NCBI GenBank assembly: GCA_003255745.1 | Contig: KZ836037.1 | Coordinates: forward strand, 1,841 to 48,597 | Length of the DNA stretch: 46,757 nt | Source of the DNA: Paracoccus saliphilus | GTDB taxonomy: Bacteria; Pseudomonadota; Alphaproteobacteria; Rhodobacterales; Rhodobacteraceae | Reading direction: 5' to 3' | Shown here: positions 1 to 8,533 of the stretch, one piece after another | How positions within the stretch are numbered: position 1 is the stretch's first letter | How the letters are laid out: the number at the start of each line of letters is the position of its first letter | Position numbers and translations under genes: made by a program | Notes under the pieces: generated by a model | Databases searched by the model: none | Told to the model about the DNA's origin: nothing | Seen by the model: the letters and a program-made list of their open reading frames with translations, nothing else

Positions 1-81
1 CGCTCTCCAGGTTCCAGGTCCCGATAACACCTCGTCAGTTCTTGATCCCGGCCATCCCGGCCAGGGACGAGGAGCCTACAA

Positions 82-465
82 ATGCAACATGTCATTGTGT
101 CTGCAGCCTTGCTGCAGCTTTCTGTCTTTCTTGCCGACAACCGCGAGGGCCTCGAACATGCCGCGGCGCTGCTCGGCGGGTCGGTTGCCGCGCGACGCGC
201 GCGCGGGCTGGTCGACACGCTTTCCACACCCAGACCGCGCCTGACGCGCCGCATCTGCCGCGAGCTAATCGCCCTGCACCGGCTTCTGGCGCTCGAAGAT
301 GTGGGAACGCCCGGACATCCCTCGGCCGTCTACTTTTCGACCATCGATCCCGCAGACCCGGCCGTGGAAGAAATCTGCCTGCTCACCGATGGTCTGAGCG
401 ACTGCCTCAGGGCGCTCGTCGAGGAGGATCTGGTCGATGCGCAAGACTTCGATGTCGCAGCGTAA
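82..465 (+). CDS. hypothetical protein of integrated element
   Basis: I do not recognise this 127-residue protein. It is predicted mostly helical, rich in Leu, Ala and Arg in the first two thirds and acidic at the C terminus. It has no signal peptide, convincing membrane segment or cysteine motif. The ATG is preceded by a GAGGAG ribosome binding site about 8 bases upstream, and third codon positions are strongly G/C, both of which support real coding. It sits 37 bases upstream of a second small gene on the same strand, so the two are probably co-transcribed. Both face the integrase gene and probably belong to the element integrated at tRNA-Asn. Function unknown. Confidence 0.6.
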   Translation: MQHVIVSAALLQLSVFLADNREGLEHAAALLGGSVAARRARGLVDTLSTPRPRLTRRICRELIALHRLLALEDVGTPGHPSAVYFSTIDPADPAVEEICLLTDGLSDCLRALVEEDLVDAQDFDVAA

Positions 466-502
466 CCGTGGCCGGACAGAAAAGGACATGAGGAAAGCCC
501 AC

Positions 503-916
503 ATGACGACAGTCAGCACCCCCCCTGCCATCGACGCGGTTGCCCTTCAAGCCGTTCGCCTGGGCCGTCAGCTTGCGGCCGCATGGTCGGATGCGGCGGT
601 AGAAACAGACGCCACCCTGGATCAACAGATCAACGCCACCCTCGCGCGGTGTGCGGCTGGTGCGGTTTTCGACGATGCGAATGACCGGGCGTTCGCGCTT
701 ATGCTCGCCGCGATCAGCCAGACGCTCGACGGTTTCTCTCCCGGCTACGGGCGCTTCTTTCAGCGTGAATGCACAGCCAGGAACCCGTTCTGTGATGTCG
801 AGCAAGACCGGGTTCGCCGGCTCGGAGAGTTGCTGAAAGGTCTCGTAGACGCGCGCAATGCCGTAGTCGATGCGGTGATTGCTGAGCGAGAACTGGCGCG
901 CCTCAGACGGAGGTGA
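503..916 (+). CDS. hypothetical protein of integrated element
   Basis: Unrecognised protein of 137 residues, probably all helical and soluble, ending in a basic ARLRRR tail. I chose the ATG at 503 because AGGA lies 8 bases before it. An in-frame ATG at 488 is also possible (AAGG very close upstream), and the frame stays open further up to 437, overlapping the previous gene. G/C-rich third codon positions support coding. It is the last gene before the convergent integrase gene; a GC-rich hairpin at 972-994 separates the two. Probably cargo or a maintenance gene of the element; nothing in the sequence assigns a function. Confidence 0.6.
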   Translation: MTTVSTPPAIDAVALQAVRLGRQLAAAWSDAAVETDATLDQQINATLARCAAGAVFDDANDRAFALMLAAISQTLDGFSPGYGRFFQRECTARNPFCDVEQDRVRRLGELLKGLVDARNAVVDAVIAERELARLRRR

Positions 917-971
917 ACGGGAACCTCTTTCGTCTGCCGCTTTTCGCCGACTGAGGATCCTGACATGCCGA

Positions 972-994
972 CGCCCCCGCCCATGGTGGGGGCG
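972..994. terminator. GC-rich hairpin between convergent genes
   Basis: The arms CGCCCCC (972-978) and GGGGGCG (988-994) form a 7-bp stem with a 9-base loop. It lies between the end of the small gene at 916 and the end of the integrase gene at 1003. There is no T tract on either strand, so a bidirectional terminator role is inferred from position and stability only. Confidence 0.4.
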
Positions 995-1002
995 CCTTGC
1001 CG

Positions 1003-3333
1003 TCACTCCGTCGCGAGGCGCTGACGCACCCCTTCCAAGCTCACCACCGCGCCCACTCCCGTAAAGGGGCTGCGGATCATGGAGATGTCGATCGTTACCT
1101 CCTGAATATCCCTGAGCAGCGACGACATGCGGAGGCCCTGTGCATAGGATGCCTCCATCGCGCTGGCCGGGGCATGACCCATAAGTCGACGAGCACGGGA
1201 ATCCTTCACATCGTCATTGTTGAGCAGGAACGAACTGAACGTCGAACGGAGCGCGTGGAAATCCAGCCCGGGCCAGTAGACCTCGTTGACCTTGCGGTAA
1301 TAGCCAAAGGCCTTGCTGAACAGTTCGGCATGATTGCCTTTCGTCTCTCCGCGAGCAAGGTCCGGAAACAGACGTCCGGAATCTTCGCGACGGCGCATCT
1401 CGACAAGGTCCAGAAAGCCAAGCTTGATCAGGTTGGGATGGATGGGGAGCTTGCGCTGGCCTGCATCGGACTTTACGCGGTTGCCCTCGACGTTGCGGAT
1501 CTGAAGATACGGGATCCCGTCCTCGGTTCCGATATCATCGGGCGCCAGTTGGAGGACCTCCTCCATACGTGCTCCACAGAACAGGCCGATCAGAGGCGCC
1601 CAGAAAAGGGGGTCGCCTGGTCCGTCGCATTCCCCTTGGAAGACGGGCGTCCGGAAAAGCTTGTAGATCCGATCGTCCCAAACCACCCGGGCGCGAGCGG
1701 CCTCGCTGTTCTTGAGGTCTGCCTCTTCCTGCTTGCTCCATGAACATAACGTGAATGGGTTCCTGCCGAGCAAGCCGAGGCCTTCGAGAAATCGGCCGAT
1801 GCGCCCAACGGCACGGCCATGCTTGAGATAAGTCTCCGCGCGCAGACGCGGGATCTTCGCGCCATGGATGAGCTTGTCGGCATCACCCTGGGAGATGCCC
1901 GCTTGGCTGGCGATCCTGCGGAAGGCCTCGGCCTCCCGGGCGATCTCGGCCATGTCCACCTGGTCGATGATCTCTTGGACGGTATCGGCTTTGAAGGCCT
2001 TGCCGTGGTCCCGCGGCAGGCGTGCAAGCATCAGCAACGCGGTGTTGAGACCGTCATCGGTGACGTCCCGCAGTCGGCAATTTCCCAGGAGGTCGCTCCA
2101 GATCCGCCGTGCGACGACGAGGCTCGCCCGGCTGTTTCGCATCCAGTTCTCGCCGCCCTGCGGGCGGCGCTTCTGCGATCTGAAGAACTCGTCCCCATAG
2201 CCCGCCAGCTTGACCTCGAAATAGGCGTCGAAGGCCTCTTCGATCGTCATGTTCCAGGGATCGAGCAGCGCCTCCTTGGACCTGTCACTCAGGACAGCCT
2301 TGTCGATACGCAGGTCTGGCAGGGCGCGGTCCAGAGCACGGCGACGCGCTTCGGGTTCCTGCGGCAACATCAGGACGGGATGGATCGGCTCCGACGACCC
2401 ACGATTTTCGGCCCCAGGGGGAGGCGCTGCTGTTGCAGGTGCATCGCCTTCAAGCGCGGCCGTGGAGGGCGCTGAGCGTTGGCAACTCACGCTTGCCGTA
2501 GAGGCCGGCATCTCGGCGGCGGTCATACGAGCCTGCATGAGGGGAACCTCTGGCTGCACAGACGCAGTGCGGGCCTGCTCCTCGGCACGCGGCGCGGAGA
2601 GCGCGGTTGAAGGTTCAACGGGATGCCTCTCCACCGGCTCGTTCGCCGAGAAGGCCCCGGCAAGGCGGGCCGCCCGCTCCGCTGGGGCTCGGCTTTTGGA
2701 GGTGCGGCGCTCGCTCGCATCTGCGACCTCTACAAGCTCGGCCAACACGGACGCGGCGCCGTAGTCGCCAGCCTCCCGCCGGGCGCGCTCTGCGCTGATC
2801 TCCACCAGTAGGCGCGTCGCGTGATGGGCCAGGACCGAGTAGTCAGGATCAAGCGCATCAAGGGCCAGCCCGATCCGCCGCGCTCCAGCCTCAAGAACCG
2901 GCGTTGCAGTCTCGCACCGACCCAGGGCGATTTCCTCGCGGAGCGCGTCCTGGATCAGGGCCTCCTGCGACAGGGTCGCCTCGACAGCACCCCAGCTCCG
3001 TTCGCCCGCCCGGGCGCGCATTCGCTCATGGGCCGAGATCTCCTGATCCCGCACCGCCTTGAGGATGGCCACCATCGTTTCCGCCGCGATCGGCATGTCC
3101 TGCTCCGCCCTTGCGGCGAAGAGCGCATCGCTTGCGGCTGTAAGCCGGCGGGCGAGCCTCTTCGCGTCGCGCAGGAACTGGGTTCGCAGGGAGAGACAGA
3201 TGGAACCGGTTTGGATCACTTTTGAAGATTTTTTATCATGCGCGTGACCTGGCGCGGACGGGGCCGGGATCCGGCGGCGGAAGTAGTATCCCGTCGGGCG
3301 GTGCTCGAGATGGGGCAGGCGGACCTTGGGCAT
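1003..3333 (-). CDS. tyrosine-type site-specific recombinase (integrase)
   Basis: Phage-type integrase of 776 residues that would recombine the element with the tRNA-Asn attachment site. The C-terminal 200 residues hold the catalytic set: Arg589 in FCGARMEE, His693 and Arg696 in DFHALRST, His720 in LMGHAPAS and the nucleophile Tyr730 in EASYAQG. The N terminus (MPKVRLPHLEHRPTGYYFRRR) resembles the start of DUF6538-type integrases. Residues roughly 220-330 are Ala/Pro/Glu-rich and probably disordered. The ATG at 3333 has GGAG about 9 bases upstream; the frame is open 29 codons further but without such a site. At 776 residues it is about twice the usual integrase length. The gene is read away from the tRNA 3' end, the common arrangement for tRNA-targeting elements. 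Confidence 0.9.
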   Translation of the reverse strand: MPKVRLPHLEHRPTGYYFRRRIPAPSAPGHAHDKKSSKVIQTGSICLSLRTQFLRDAKRLARRLTAASDALFAARAEQDMPIAAETMVAILKAVRDQEISAHERMRARAGERSWGAVEATLSQEALIQDALREEIALGRCETATPVLEAGARRIGLALDALDPDYSVLAHHATRLLVEISAERARREAGDYGAASVLAELVEVADASERRTSKSRAPAERAARLAGAFSANEPVERHPVEPSTALSAPRAEEQARTASVQPEVPLMQARMTAAEMPASTASVSCQRSAPSTAALEGDAPATAAPPPGAENRGSSEPIHPVLMLPQEPEARRRALDRALPDLRIDKAVLSDRSKEALLDPWNMTIEEAFDAYFEVKLAGYGDEFFRSQKRRPQGGENWMRNSRASLVVARRIWSDLLGNCRLRDVTDDGLNTALLMLARLPRDHGKAFKADTVQEIIDQVDMAEIAREAEAFRRIASQAGISQGDADKLIHGAKIPRLRAETYLKHGRAVGRIGRFLEGLGLLGRNPFTLCSWSKQEEADLKNSEAARARVVWDDRIYKLFRTPVFQGECDGPGDPLFWAPLIGLFCGARMEEVLQLAPDDIGTEDGIPYLQIRNVEGNRVKSDAGQRKLPIHPNLIKLGFLDLVEMRRREDSGRLFPDLARGETKGNHAELFSKAFGYYRKVNEVYWPGLDFHALRSTFSSFLLNNDDVKDSRARRLMGHAPASAMEASYAQGLRMSSLLRDIQEVTIDISMIRSPFTGVGAVVSLEGVRQRLATE

Positions 3334-3440
3334 GACGTCGGACTCCGGTGCGGCTTGTGCCGAGGTTGTGCCGAGTTCTGTGTCAGAGCCTGTGCCACAA
3401 TGCGAAAAGCGGCCCCGCAAAGGACCGCCTTCTCGTTTGA

Positions 3441-3456
3441 TCTCAATGGGTTGAGA
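3441..3456. repeat. inverted repeat between tRNA-Asn and integrase
   Basis: TCTCAA, a TGGG spacer and TTGAGA form a perfect 6-bp inverted repeat between the tRNA 3' end (3463) and the integrase start (3333). Read on the minus strand it could be a tRNA transcript hairpin. It could equally be a binding site for integrase or an excision factor next to the attachment site. The sequence cannot decide between these. Confidence 0.35.
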
Positions 3457-3462
3457 GATCTC

Positions 3463-3537
3463 TGGCTCCGGCGGTAGGGATCGAACCTACGACCAATTGA
3501 TTAACAGTCAACTGCTCTACCGCTGAGCTACGCCGGA
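3463..3537 (-). tRNA. tRNA-Asn (GTT)
   Basis: On the minus strand this reads as a complete 75-nt tRNA. The acceptor stem TCCGGCG pairs with CGCCGGA. The D-arm contains AGCTCAGCGGTAGAGC, the anticodon loop CTGTTAA carries GTT, the T-arm contains GGTTCGATCCC, and the CCA end is encoded. The integrase gene begins about 130 bases beyond its 3' end, so this tRNA is the probable insertion site of the element to the left. The tRNA itself is intact, as expected when the element restores the 3' end on integration. Confidence 0.97.
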
Positions 3538-3598
3538 ACACGAGGCGGGGTATAACAACGTGGCAGAGGGGCGTCCAGTGGGTAAGGACTACTTTTTG

Positions 3599-4462
3599 TC
3601 ACGCAGGTGTAAAAATTGTCGCGGCCGAAAAATCTCCCTCAAAATCAACCGCTCCGAGCTGCGTCAATGCGATCAGATGAGCCAGGACGTTGCGTTCAGC
3701 TGCCACCAAAAGACGGGGATGGACGTCATAGATGCGGCGGACCAGGCCGTGGGGGGTATCTGGCTGTTGCCGCAGCGCGGCCAGGATCTGGGCCGTACGG
3801 GCACGCCGATGTTCGATCAGGTCTCGAAGCCGGGGCAGGGGGGCCTCAATTGCCGCGCCATGGGTGGGCAGCAGCCTGTCAGGTGCCAGACCGGCCAGGC
3901 GCTCGACCGAACGGAGATAATCGGTCAGGTCGCCGTCGGGCGGTGAGATCAGCGTTGAGGACCAGGCCATCACCAGATCCCCGCAAAAGATCGTTCTGCC
4001 CCATTCGAAGCTTAGGTGCCCACCGCAATGGCCGGGTGTGTGCAGCGCGCGCAGCGTCCAGTCCGGGGTGTCGATCACGGCACCGTCCGCCAGAAGCCCG
4101 TCGGGCGCAAAGCCCAAATCCAGCCCCTCGCCACCGCCCTCCAAGCCCTCGGCCGCCAATCGAGTCATTACAGGGGACCGGCCGGCAGTTGCACCTCCGA
4201 AGGCTAGCACCGGAGCGCCGGTCCGCTGGGACAGCCGCGCCGCGCCTGCGCTGTGGTCCATATGCGCATGGGTCACCAGGATATGACTGATGCACCCCCG
4301 CCCCGCCTGCAGAACGGCCTCCAGATGCGCGTCATCGTCGGGGCCCGGATCGATAACCGCCACATGGCGCTGGCCGATCAGGAAGGTGGTCGTGCCCGGT
4401 CCTGTCAGGGGCGAGGGGTTCGGGGCCAGGATCCGCAGCGGCTCTTTCACAGGGGCGTTCAT
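3599..4462 (-). CDS. MBL-fold metallohydrolase (LACTB2-like)
   Basis: Protein of 287 residues with the metallo-beta-lactamase fold. The metal-binding motif THAHMDH spans residues 64-70 (His65, His67, Asp69, His70), followed by HTPGHCGGH, FCGDLVM and LPTHG, which supply the remaining ligands. The C-terminal part is a winged-helix-like segment of the kind seen in LACTB2-type enzymes, some of which are RNases; the substrate here is not predictable. Length is normal for the group. There is no clear ribosome binding site. Instead, a TAGGCT element lies 6 bases before the ATG on the coding strand, suggesting a leaderless transcript. It is divergent from the sensor kinase gene, with only 34 bases between the starts. 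Confidence 0.9.
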   Translation of the reverse strand: MNAPVKEPLRILAPNPSPLTGPGTTTFLIGQRHVAVIDPGPDDDAHLEAVLQAGRGCISHILVTHAHMDHSAGAARLSQRTGAPVLAFGGATAGRSPVMTRLAAEGLEGGGEGLDLGFAPDGLLADGAVIDTPDWTLRALHTPGHCGGHLSFEWGRTIFCGDLVMAWSSTLISPPDGDLTDYLRSVERLAGLAPDRLLPTHGAAIEAPLPRLRDLIEHRRARTAQILAALRQQPDTPHGLVRRIYDVHPRLLVAAERNVLAHLIALTQLGAVDFEGDFSAATIFTPA

Positions 4463-4496
4463 GCCGCTAGCCTAGCGTGCGAGAGGAGTGGTTTCC

Positions 4497-5852
4497 ATGT
4501 CGAACAACGGCGAAGGCCCGATTGGCCGCTTGCTTGTGCCGCGCGGCCTTTATGCGCGGGCTGCGCTGATCCTGTTCCTGCCGGTGGTGGTCGTCACGCT
4601 GGTTGTCAGCGTCATGTTCCTGCAGCGCCATTTCGACGGCGTGACCCGCCAGATGTCATCCAGCATGGCTCATGAGCTGGCTTTTGTCGCCAGTGTGGTC
4701 GAAGAGGCCGATACGCCAGACGAGGCGCGGCGGGCCGGGCTTGCGGTGGCCGCGCCGCTGGAGCTGCGGCTGGAGTTGCCGGTGGAGCCGCTGCCCGATG
4801 ACCAGCGCCGGTTCTATGACTTTTCGGGACGGATCGTGATCGAGGTGTTGCGAGACACGCTGCCGCAGATTTTGTCGATCGACCTTGCTTCGAACGATAA
4901 ACGCGTCTCGGTCGCGCTGCAGGGCGAGGCGGGGCCGTTCGGGCTCAGCTTTGACCGGCGACGGGTCAGTGCCTCGAACCCGCACCAGCTGCTGGTGCTG
5001 ATGGTCGTCACGTCGCTGTTGATGACCGGCATCGCCACGATTTTCCTGCGCAACCAGCTGCGCCCGATCCGGCGCCTTGCGCTGGCGGCCGAGGAGTACG
5101 GCAAGGGCCGCATGGTCCCTTATCGCCCGTCCGGGGCGGTGGAGGTCCGCAGCGCAGGGACGGCCTTTCTGGACATGCGCAACCGGCTGGAACGGCAGAA
5201 CGAACAGCGCAAGCTGATGATGTCGGGGATCAGCCACGACCTGCGCACACCGCTGACGCGGCTGCGGTTGAGCCTGTCGATGATATCGCCGGAGATGCCG
5301 CCGGATGCGGAGGAGATCGCCGCGATGGAGGCCGACATCGCCGAGATGAGCCGCATGGTGGACGGCTTTCTGGATTATGCGCGCGAGGAGGCGCAGGAAC
5401 ACCAGGCCGAGCCGCTGGTGGCCGCTGATTTCCTGGAAACCATTGTCACTGACGGGCAGCGGGCCGGCCAGCAGGTCCGGCTGGTGCGCTTTGAAGGGGA
5501 CGCGGACGGGATGGCAATGTTCCGACCTGACATGCTGCGACGCGCGCTGGAGAACCTGATCGGCAATGCCGTCCGCTATGGCAGCCGCGCCGAACTGGAT
5601 GCCGCCCTGGGGCCACGCAGTCTGCGCATCGGGGTCGAGGATGACGGGCCGGGCATCCCTGAGGACAGCTTGGAGATGGCGATGCGCCCCTTCACCCGGC
5701 TGGACCCGGCACGGCGACGCAGCAGCGCGCAGGGCGCCGGGCTGGGGCTGGCCATCGCCGCCGACGTGGCGCGGGCGCACGGGGGGCAGCTGCGGTTGGG
5801 CCGGGGTCCGCGGCTGGGCGGCCTGCGCGCCGAAATCGTGATTCCCCGCTGA
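4497..5852 (+). CDS. EnvZ-like sensor histidine kinase
   Basis: Inner-membrane sensor kinase of 451 residues. Membrane segment 1 lies near residues 23-43 and a periplasmic domain follows. Membrane segment 2 is near 165-184, followed by a HAMP linker. The HisKA motif GISHDLRTPLTRLRLS carries the phospho-accepting His247. The ATPase domain has ENLIGNAVRYGS (N box), EDDGPGIPE (G1) and GAGLGLAIA (G2). Domain order and the H box match the EnvZ/RegB-neighbour group known as ATP-binding osmosensor-type kinases. The ATG at 4497 is preceded by AGGAG at a spacing of 8; a GTG at 4488 is in frame but less likely. No response regulator gene lies beside it, so its partner must be encoded elsewhere. The stimulus is unknown. 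Confidence 0.9.
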   Translation: MSNNGEGPIGRLLVPRGLYARAALILFLPVVVVTLVVSVMFLQRHFDGVTRQMSSSMAHELAFVASVVEEADTPDEARRAGLAVAAPLELRLELPVEPLPDDQRRFYDFSGRIVIEVLRDTLPQILSIDLASNDKRVSVALQGEAGPFGLSFDRRRVSASNPHQLLVLMVVTSLLMTGIATIFLRNQLRPIRRLALAAEEYGKGRMVPYRPSGAVEVRSAGTAFLDMRNRLERQNEQRKLMMSGISHDLRTPLTRLRLSLSMISPEMPPDAEEIAAMEADIAEMSRMVDGFLDYAREEAQEHQAEPLVAADFLETIVTDGQRAGQQVRLVRFEGDADGMAMFRPDMLRRALENLIGNAVRYGSRAELDAALGPRSLRIGVEDDGPGIPEDSLEMAMRPFTRLDPARRRSSAQGAGLGLAIAADVARAHGGQLRLGRGPRLGGLRAEIVIPR

Positions 5853-5896
5853 GTTTCGATGCGGCGCGGGAAATAGCGGGTATTCTTGCGGTCGTA

Positions 5897-5925
5897 TTGA
5901 ACGCGGGGGGCGCTGGCCCTAGATT
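5897..5925 (+). promoter_or_regulatory. candidate heat-shock (RpoH) promoter of lon
   Basis: TTGAAC (5897-5902), a 14-base GC-rich spacer and CCCTAGATT (5917-5925) resemble the sigma-32 pattern CTTGAA...CCCCAT-T. It lies 65 bases upstream of the lon ATG. lon is a classical RpoH target in proteobacteria, which makes the match plausible, but it is imperfect and untested. Confidence 0.4.
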
Positions 5926-5989
5926 GTCGTCATGCAGGGGCCGTGCGTCGCCATGACGGGGCCACGGCTTCGGGCAGAAAGGACAAGAC

Positions 5990-8404
5990 ATGACGGAATT
6001 CACCACTCAGACCTACCCGGTGCTGCCCTTGCGGGATATCGTTGTCTTCCCGCACATGATCGTGCCGCTTTTCGTGGGGCGCGAGAAATCGGTGCGTGCA
6101 CTGGAAGCGGTCATGGAATCGGACAGCCCGATTCTGTTGTCGGCGCAAAAGGACGCCTCGGTCGATGAGCCAACTGAGGAGGGCATCTATCGTACTGGCG
6201 TGCTGGCCAACGTGCTGCAACTGCTGAAACTGCCCGACGGGACCGTCAAGGTGCTGGTCGAAGGGCGCGAGCGCGTGCAGATCACCGATTTCGTGCCCAA
6301 TGACGACCATTTCGAGGCGACCGCCATCACGATGGATGAGACGCGGGGCGACGACGCGACGATTGCTGCCTTGGTGCGCACCGTTGCCGAGGAATTCGAG
6401 CGTTACGTCAAGGTGCGCAAGAACATCCCCGAGGAAGTCGTGGCCGCCGTTGCCGAGGCGACCGAGCCCGGCAAGCTGGCTGACCTTGCCGCCGGTCACA
6501 TGGGAATCGACCTGGACCGCAAGCAGGACCTGCTGGACACCCTGAACATCGCCGAGCGGCTGGAGAAGGTCTATGGCCTGATGCAGGGTGAAATGTCGGT
6601 CCTGCAGGTCGAGAAAAAGATCAAGTCGCGCGTTAAGACCCAGATGGAGAAGACGCAGCGCGAATATTATCTGAATGAGCAAATGAAGGCCATTCAGAAG
6701 GAATTGGGCGACGGCGAGGATGGTCAGAACGAGCTGGCCGAACTGGAAGAGAAGATCGCCCAGACCAAGTTCAGCAAGGAAGCCCGCGACAAGGCAGAGG
6801 GCGAGCTGAAAAAGCTGAAGTCGATGTCCCCGATGTCGGCCGAAGCCACCGTCAGCCGCAACTACCTGGACTGGCTGCTGGCCCTGCCGTGGGGCGTGAA
6901 GTCGCGCACCCGCAAGGACCTGCCGCGCGCCGAGGCGATCCTGGACGCCGACCACTTCGGCCTTGAAAAGGTCAAGGAGCGGATCGTCGAGTACCTGGCC
7001 GTGCAGGCGCGCAGCCAGAAGCTGAAGGGCCCAATCCTGACGCTGGTGGGACCTCCGGGCGTGGGCAAGACCTCGCTGGGTCGTTCGATCGCCAAGGCCA
7101 CGGGGCGCGAGTTCATCCGCATCAGCCTGGGCGGCGTGCGCGACGAAAGTGAGATCCGCGGCCACCGTCGGACCTATATCGGCTCGATGCCCGGCAAGAT
7201 CATCCAGGCGCTGAAAAAGGCCAAGACCACGAACCCGCTGATCCTGCTGGATGAGATCGACAAGATGGGGCAGGACTTCCGCGGCGATCCCGCTTCGGCG
7301 ATGCTGGAGGTGCTGGATCCCGAGCAGAACTCGACCTTCGTGGACCACTATCTGGAGGTGGAATACGACCTGTCGAACGTGATGTTCGTGACCACGGCCA
7401 ACAGCTACAACATGCCGGGCCCGCTGCTGGACCGGATGGAGATCATCCCGCTGTCGGGCTATACCGAGGACGAGAAGCGCGAGATCGCCAAGGGCCACCT
7501 GCTGCCCAAGCAGATCGCCGCGAACGGGCTGCGCAAGGGTGAGTTCAGCGTGACCGACGAGGCGCTGACCCATATGATCCGCTATTACACCCGCGAAGCA
7601 GGCGTGCGGTCGCTTGAGCGCGAAATCGCGAAACTGGCCCGCAAGGCCGTGACCGAGATCCTCAAGGGCAAGGTCAAGACCGTCGAGGTGACGCCCGAAA
7701 AGGCCGAAGAATACCTTGGCGTTCGCCGTCACCGCTATGGCCTGGCCGAGAAGGAGGATCAGGTTGGCGTTGTGACGGGCTTGGCCTGGACCTCGGTCGG
7801 CGGCGACCTGTTGCAGATCGAGGCGCTGCGCCTGCCGGGCAAGGGCCGGATGAAGACGACCGGGAAATTGGGCGACGTGATGAAGGAATCGATCGACGCG
7901 GCGTCCAGCTTCGTTCGGTCGGTGGCACCGGAGATCGGGGTAAAGCCCCCGGAATTCGACCGCCGCGACATTCACGTTCACGTTCCGGAAGGAGCCACCC
8001 CCAAAGACGGTCCGTCCGCGGGCATCGCCATGGTGACTTCGGTCGTCTCGGTCATGACCGGCATCCCGGTCCGCAAGGACGTCGCGATGACGGGCGAGGT
8101 GACGCTGCGCGGCCACGTCCTGGCCATCGGCGGGCTTAAGGAAAAGCTGCTGGCAGCGTTGCGCGGGGGCATCAAGACGGTGCTGATCCCGCAGGACAAT
8201 GAAAAGGATCTTGTCGAGATCCCGGACAACGTCAAGCAGGGCCTGACCATCATCCCGGTCAGCAACGTCCGCGAGGTCCTGCGCCATGCCCTGGTGCGGA
8301 TGCCTGTCCCGGTCGAATGGGACGAGGCTGCCGAGGAAGCCGCGGAAGCGGCGCGCCTGGCGAACCAGCGGGGTTCCAACGCTCCGGGGGCCGTTGCGCA
8401 CTGA
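5990..8404 (+). CDS. lon: ATP-dependent protease Lon
   Basis: Cytoplasmic AAA+ serine protease of 804 residues that degrades misfolded and regulatory proteins. The N-terminal substrate-binding domain starts with [21 protein letters not shown] coiled-coil region precedes the Walker A motif GPPGVGKT (354-361), and Walker B is [10 protein letters not shown]. The protease domain has catalytic Ser676 in DGPSAG and Lys719 in [10 protein letters not shown], at the positions expected from E. coli Lon (Ser679, Lys722). Length is typical. AAGGA sits 7 bases before the ATG. A strong hairpin terminator follows, then an HU-like gene, echoing the lon-hupB order of enterobacteria. A possible RpoH promoter lies upstream. 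Confidence 0.98.
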   Translation: MTEFTTQTYPVLPLRDIVVFPHMIVPLFVGREKSVRALEAVMESDSPILLSAQKDASVDEPTEEGIYRTGVLANVLQLLKLPDGTVKVLVEGRERVQITDFVPNDDHFEATAITMDETRGDDATIAALVRTVAEEFERYVKVRKNIPEEVVAAVAEATEPGKLADLAAGHMGIDLDRKQDLLDTLNIAERLEKVYGLMQGEMSVLQVEKKIKSRVKTQMEKTQREYYLNEQMKAIQKELGDGEDGQNELAELEEKIAQTKFSKEARDKAEGELKKLKSMSPMSAEATVSRNYLDWLLALPWGVKSRTRKDLPRAEAILDADHFGLEKVKERIVEYLAVQARSQKLKGPILTLVGPPGVGKTSLGRSIAKATGREFIRISLGGVRDESEIRGHRRTYIGSMPGKIIQALKKAKTTNPLILLDEIDKMGQDFRGDPASAMLEVLDPEQNSTFVDHYLEVEYDLSNVMFVTTANSYNMPGPLLDRMEIIPLSGYTEDEKREIAKGHLLPKQIAANGLRKGEFSVTDEALTHMIRYYTREAGVRSLEREIAKLARKAVTEILKGKVKTVEVTPEKAEEYLGVRRHRYGLAEKEDQVGVVTGLAWTSVGGDLLQIEALRLPGKGRMKTTGKLGDVMKESIDAASSFVRSVAPEIGVKPPEFDRRDIHVHVPEGATPKDGPSAGIAMVTSVVSVMTGIPVRKDVAMTGEVTLRGHVLAIGGLKEKLLAALRGGIKTVLIPQDNEKDLVEIPDNVKQGLTIIPVSNVREVLRHALVRMPVPVEWDEAAEEAAEAARLANQRGSNAPGAVAH

Positions 8405-8431
8405 CGCTATGCCCTGAGAGCACCACCCATC

Positions 8432-8466
8432 GCCCGGGCCGATCCTTTCGGCCCGGGCTTTGCGTT
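8432..8466 (+). terminator. rho-independent terminator after lon
   Basis: Arms GCCCGGGCCGA (8432-8442) and TCGGCCCGGGC (8448-8458) form an 11-bp stem with a 5-base loop, followed by TTTGCGTT. This is a convincing intrinsic terminator 27 bases after the lon stop codon. Confidence 0.85.
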
Positions 8467-8476
8467 AATCAAATGA

Positions 8477-8504
8477 TTGACGCAACGTTAAACCGCGCTA
8501 GGCT
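8477..8504 (+). promoter_or_regulatory. sigma-70 promoter of HU-like gene
   Basis: TTGACG (8477-8482), a 16-base spacer and TAGGCT (8499-8504) make a near-consensus alphaproteobacterial housekeeping promoter. Transcription would start near 8511, leaving a short leader that contains the GGGAGGGGGACCAGGA ribosome binding region of the gene at 8534. The HU-like gene is therefore transcribed independently of lon. Confidence 0.65.
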
Positions 8505-8533
8505 TATGTGACTTTCCGGGAGGGGGACCAGGA

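Noticed and set aside
1..1000. Second attachment repeat matching the tRNA-Asn 3' end
   Set aside because: I looked for a copy of the tRNA 3' sequence and found none, so the far end of the element is not in this window.
5930..8401. Open frame of 823 codons on the minus strand opposite lon
   Set aside because: It is the antisense shadow of a GC-rich gene: rich in His, Gln and Arg, no family resemblance, while the plus strand encodes an unmistakable Lon.
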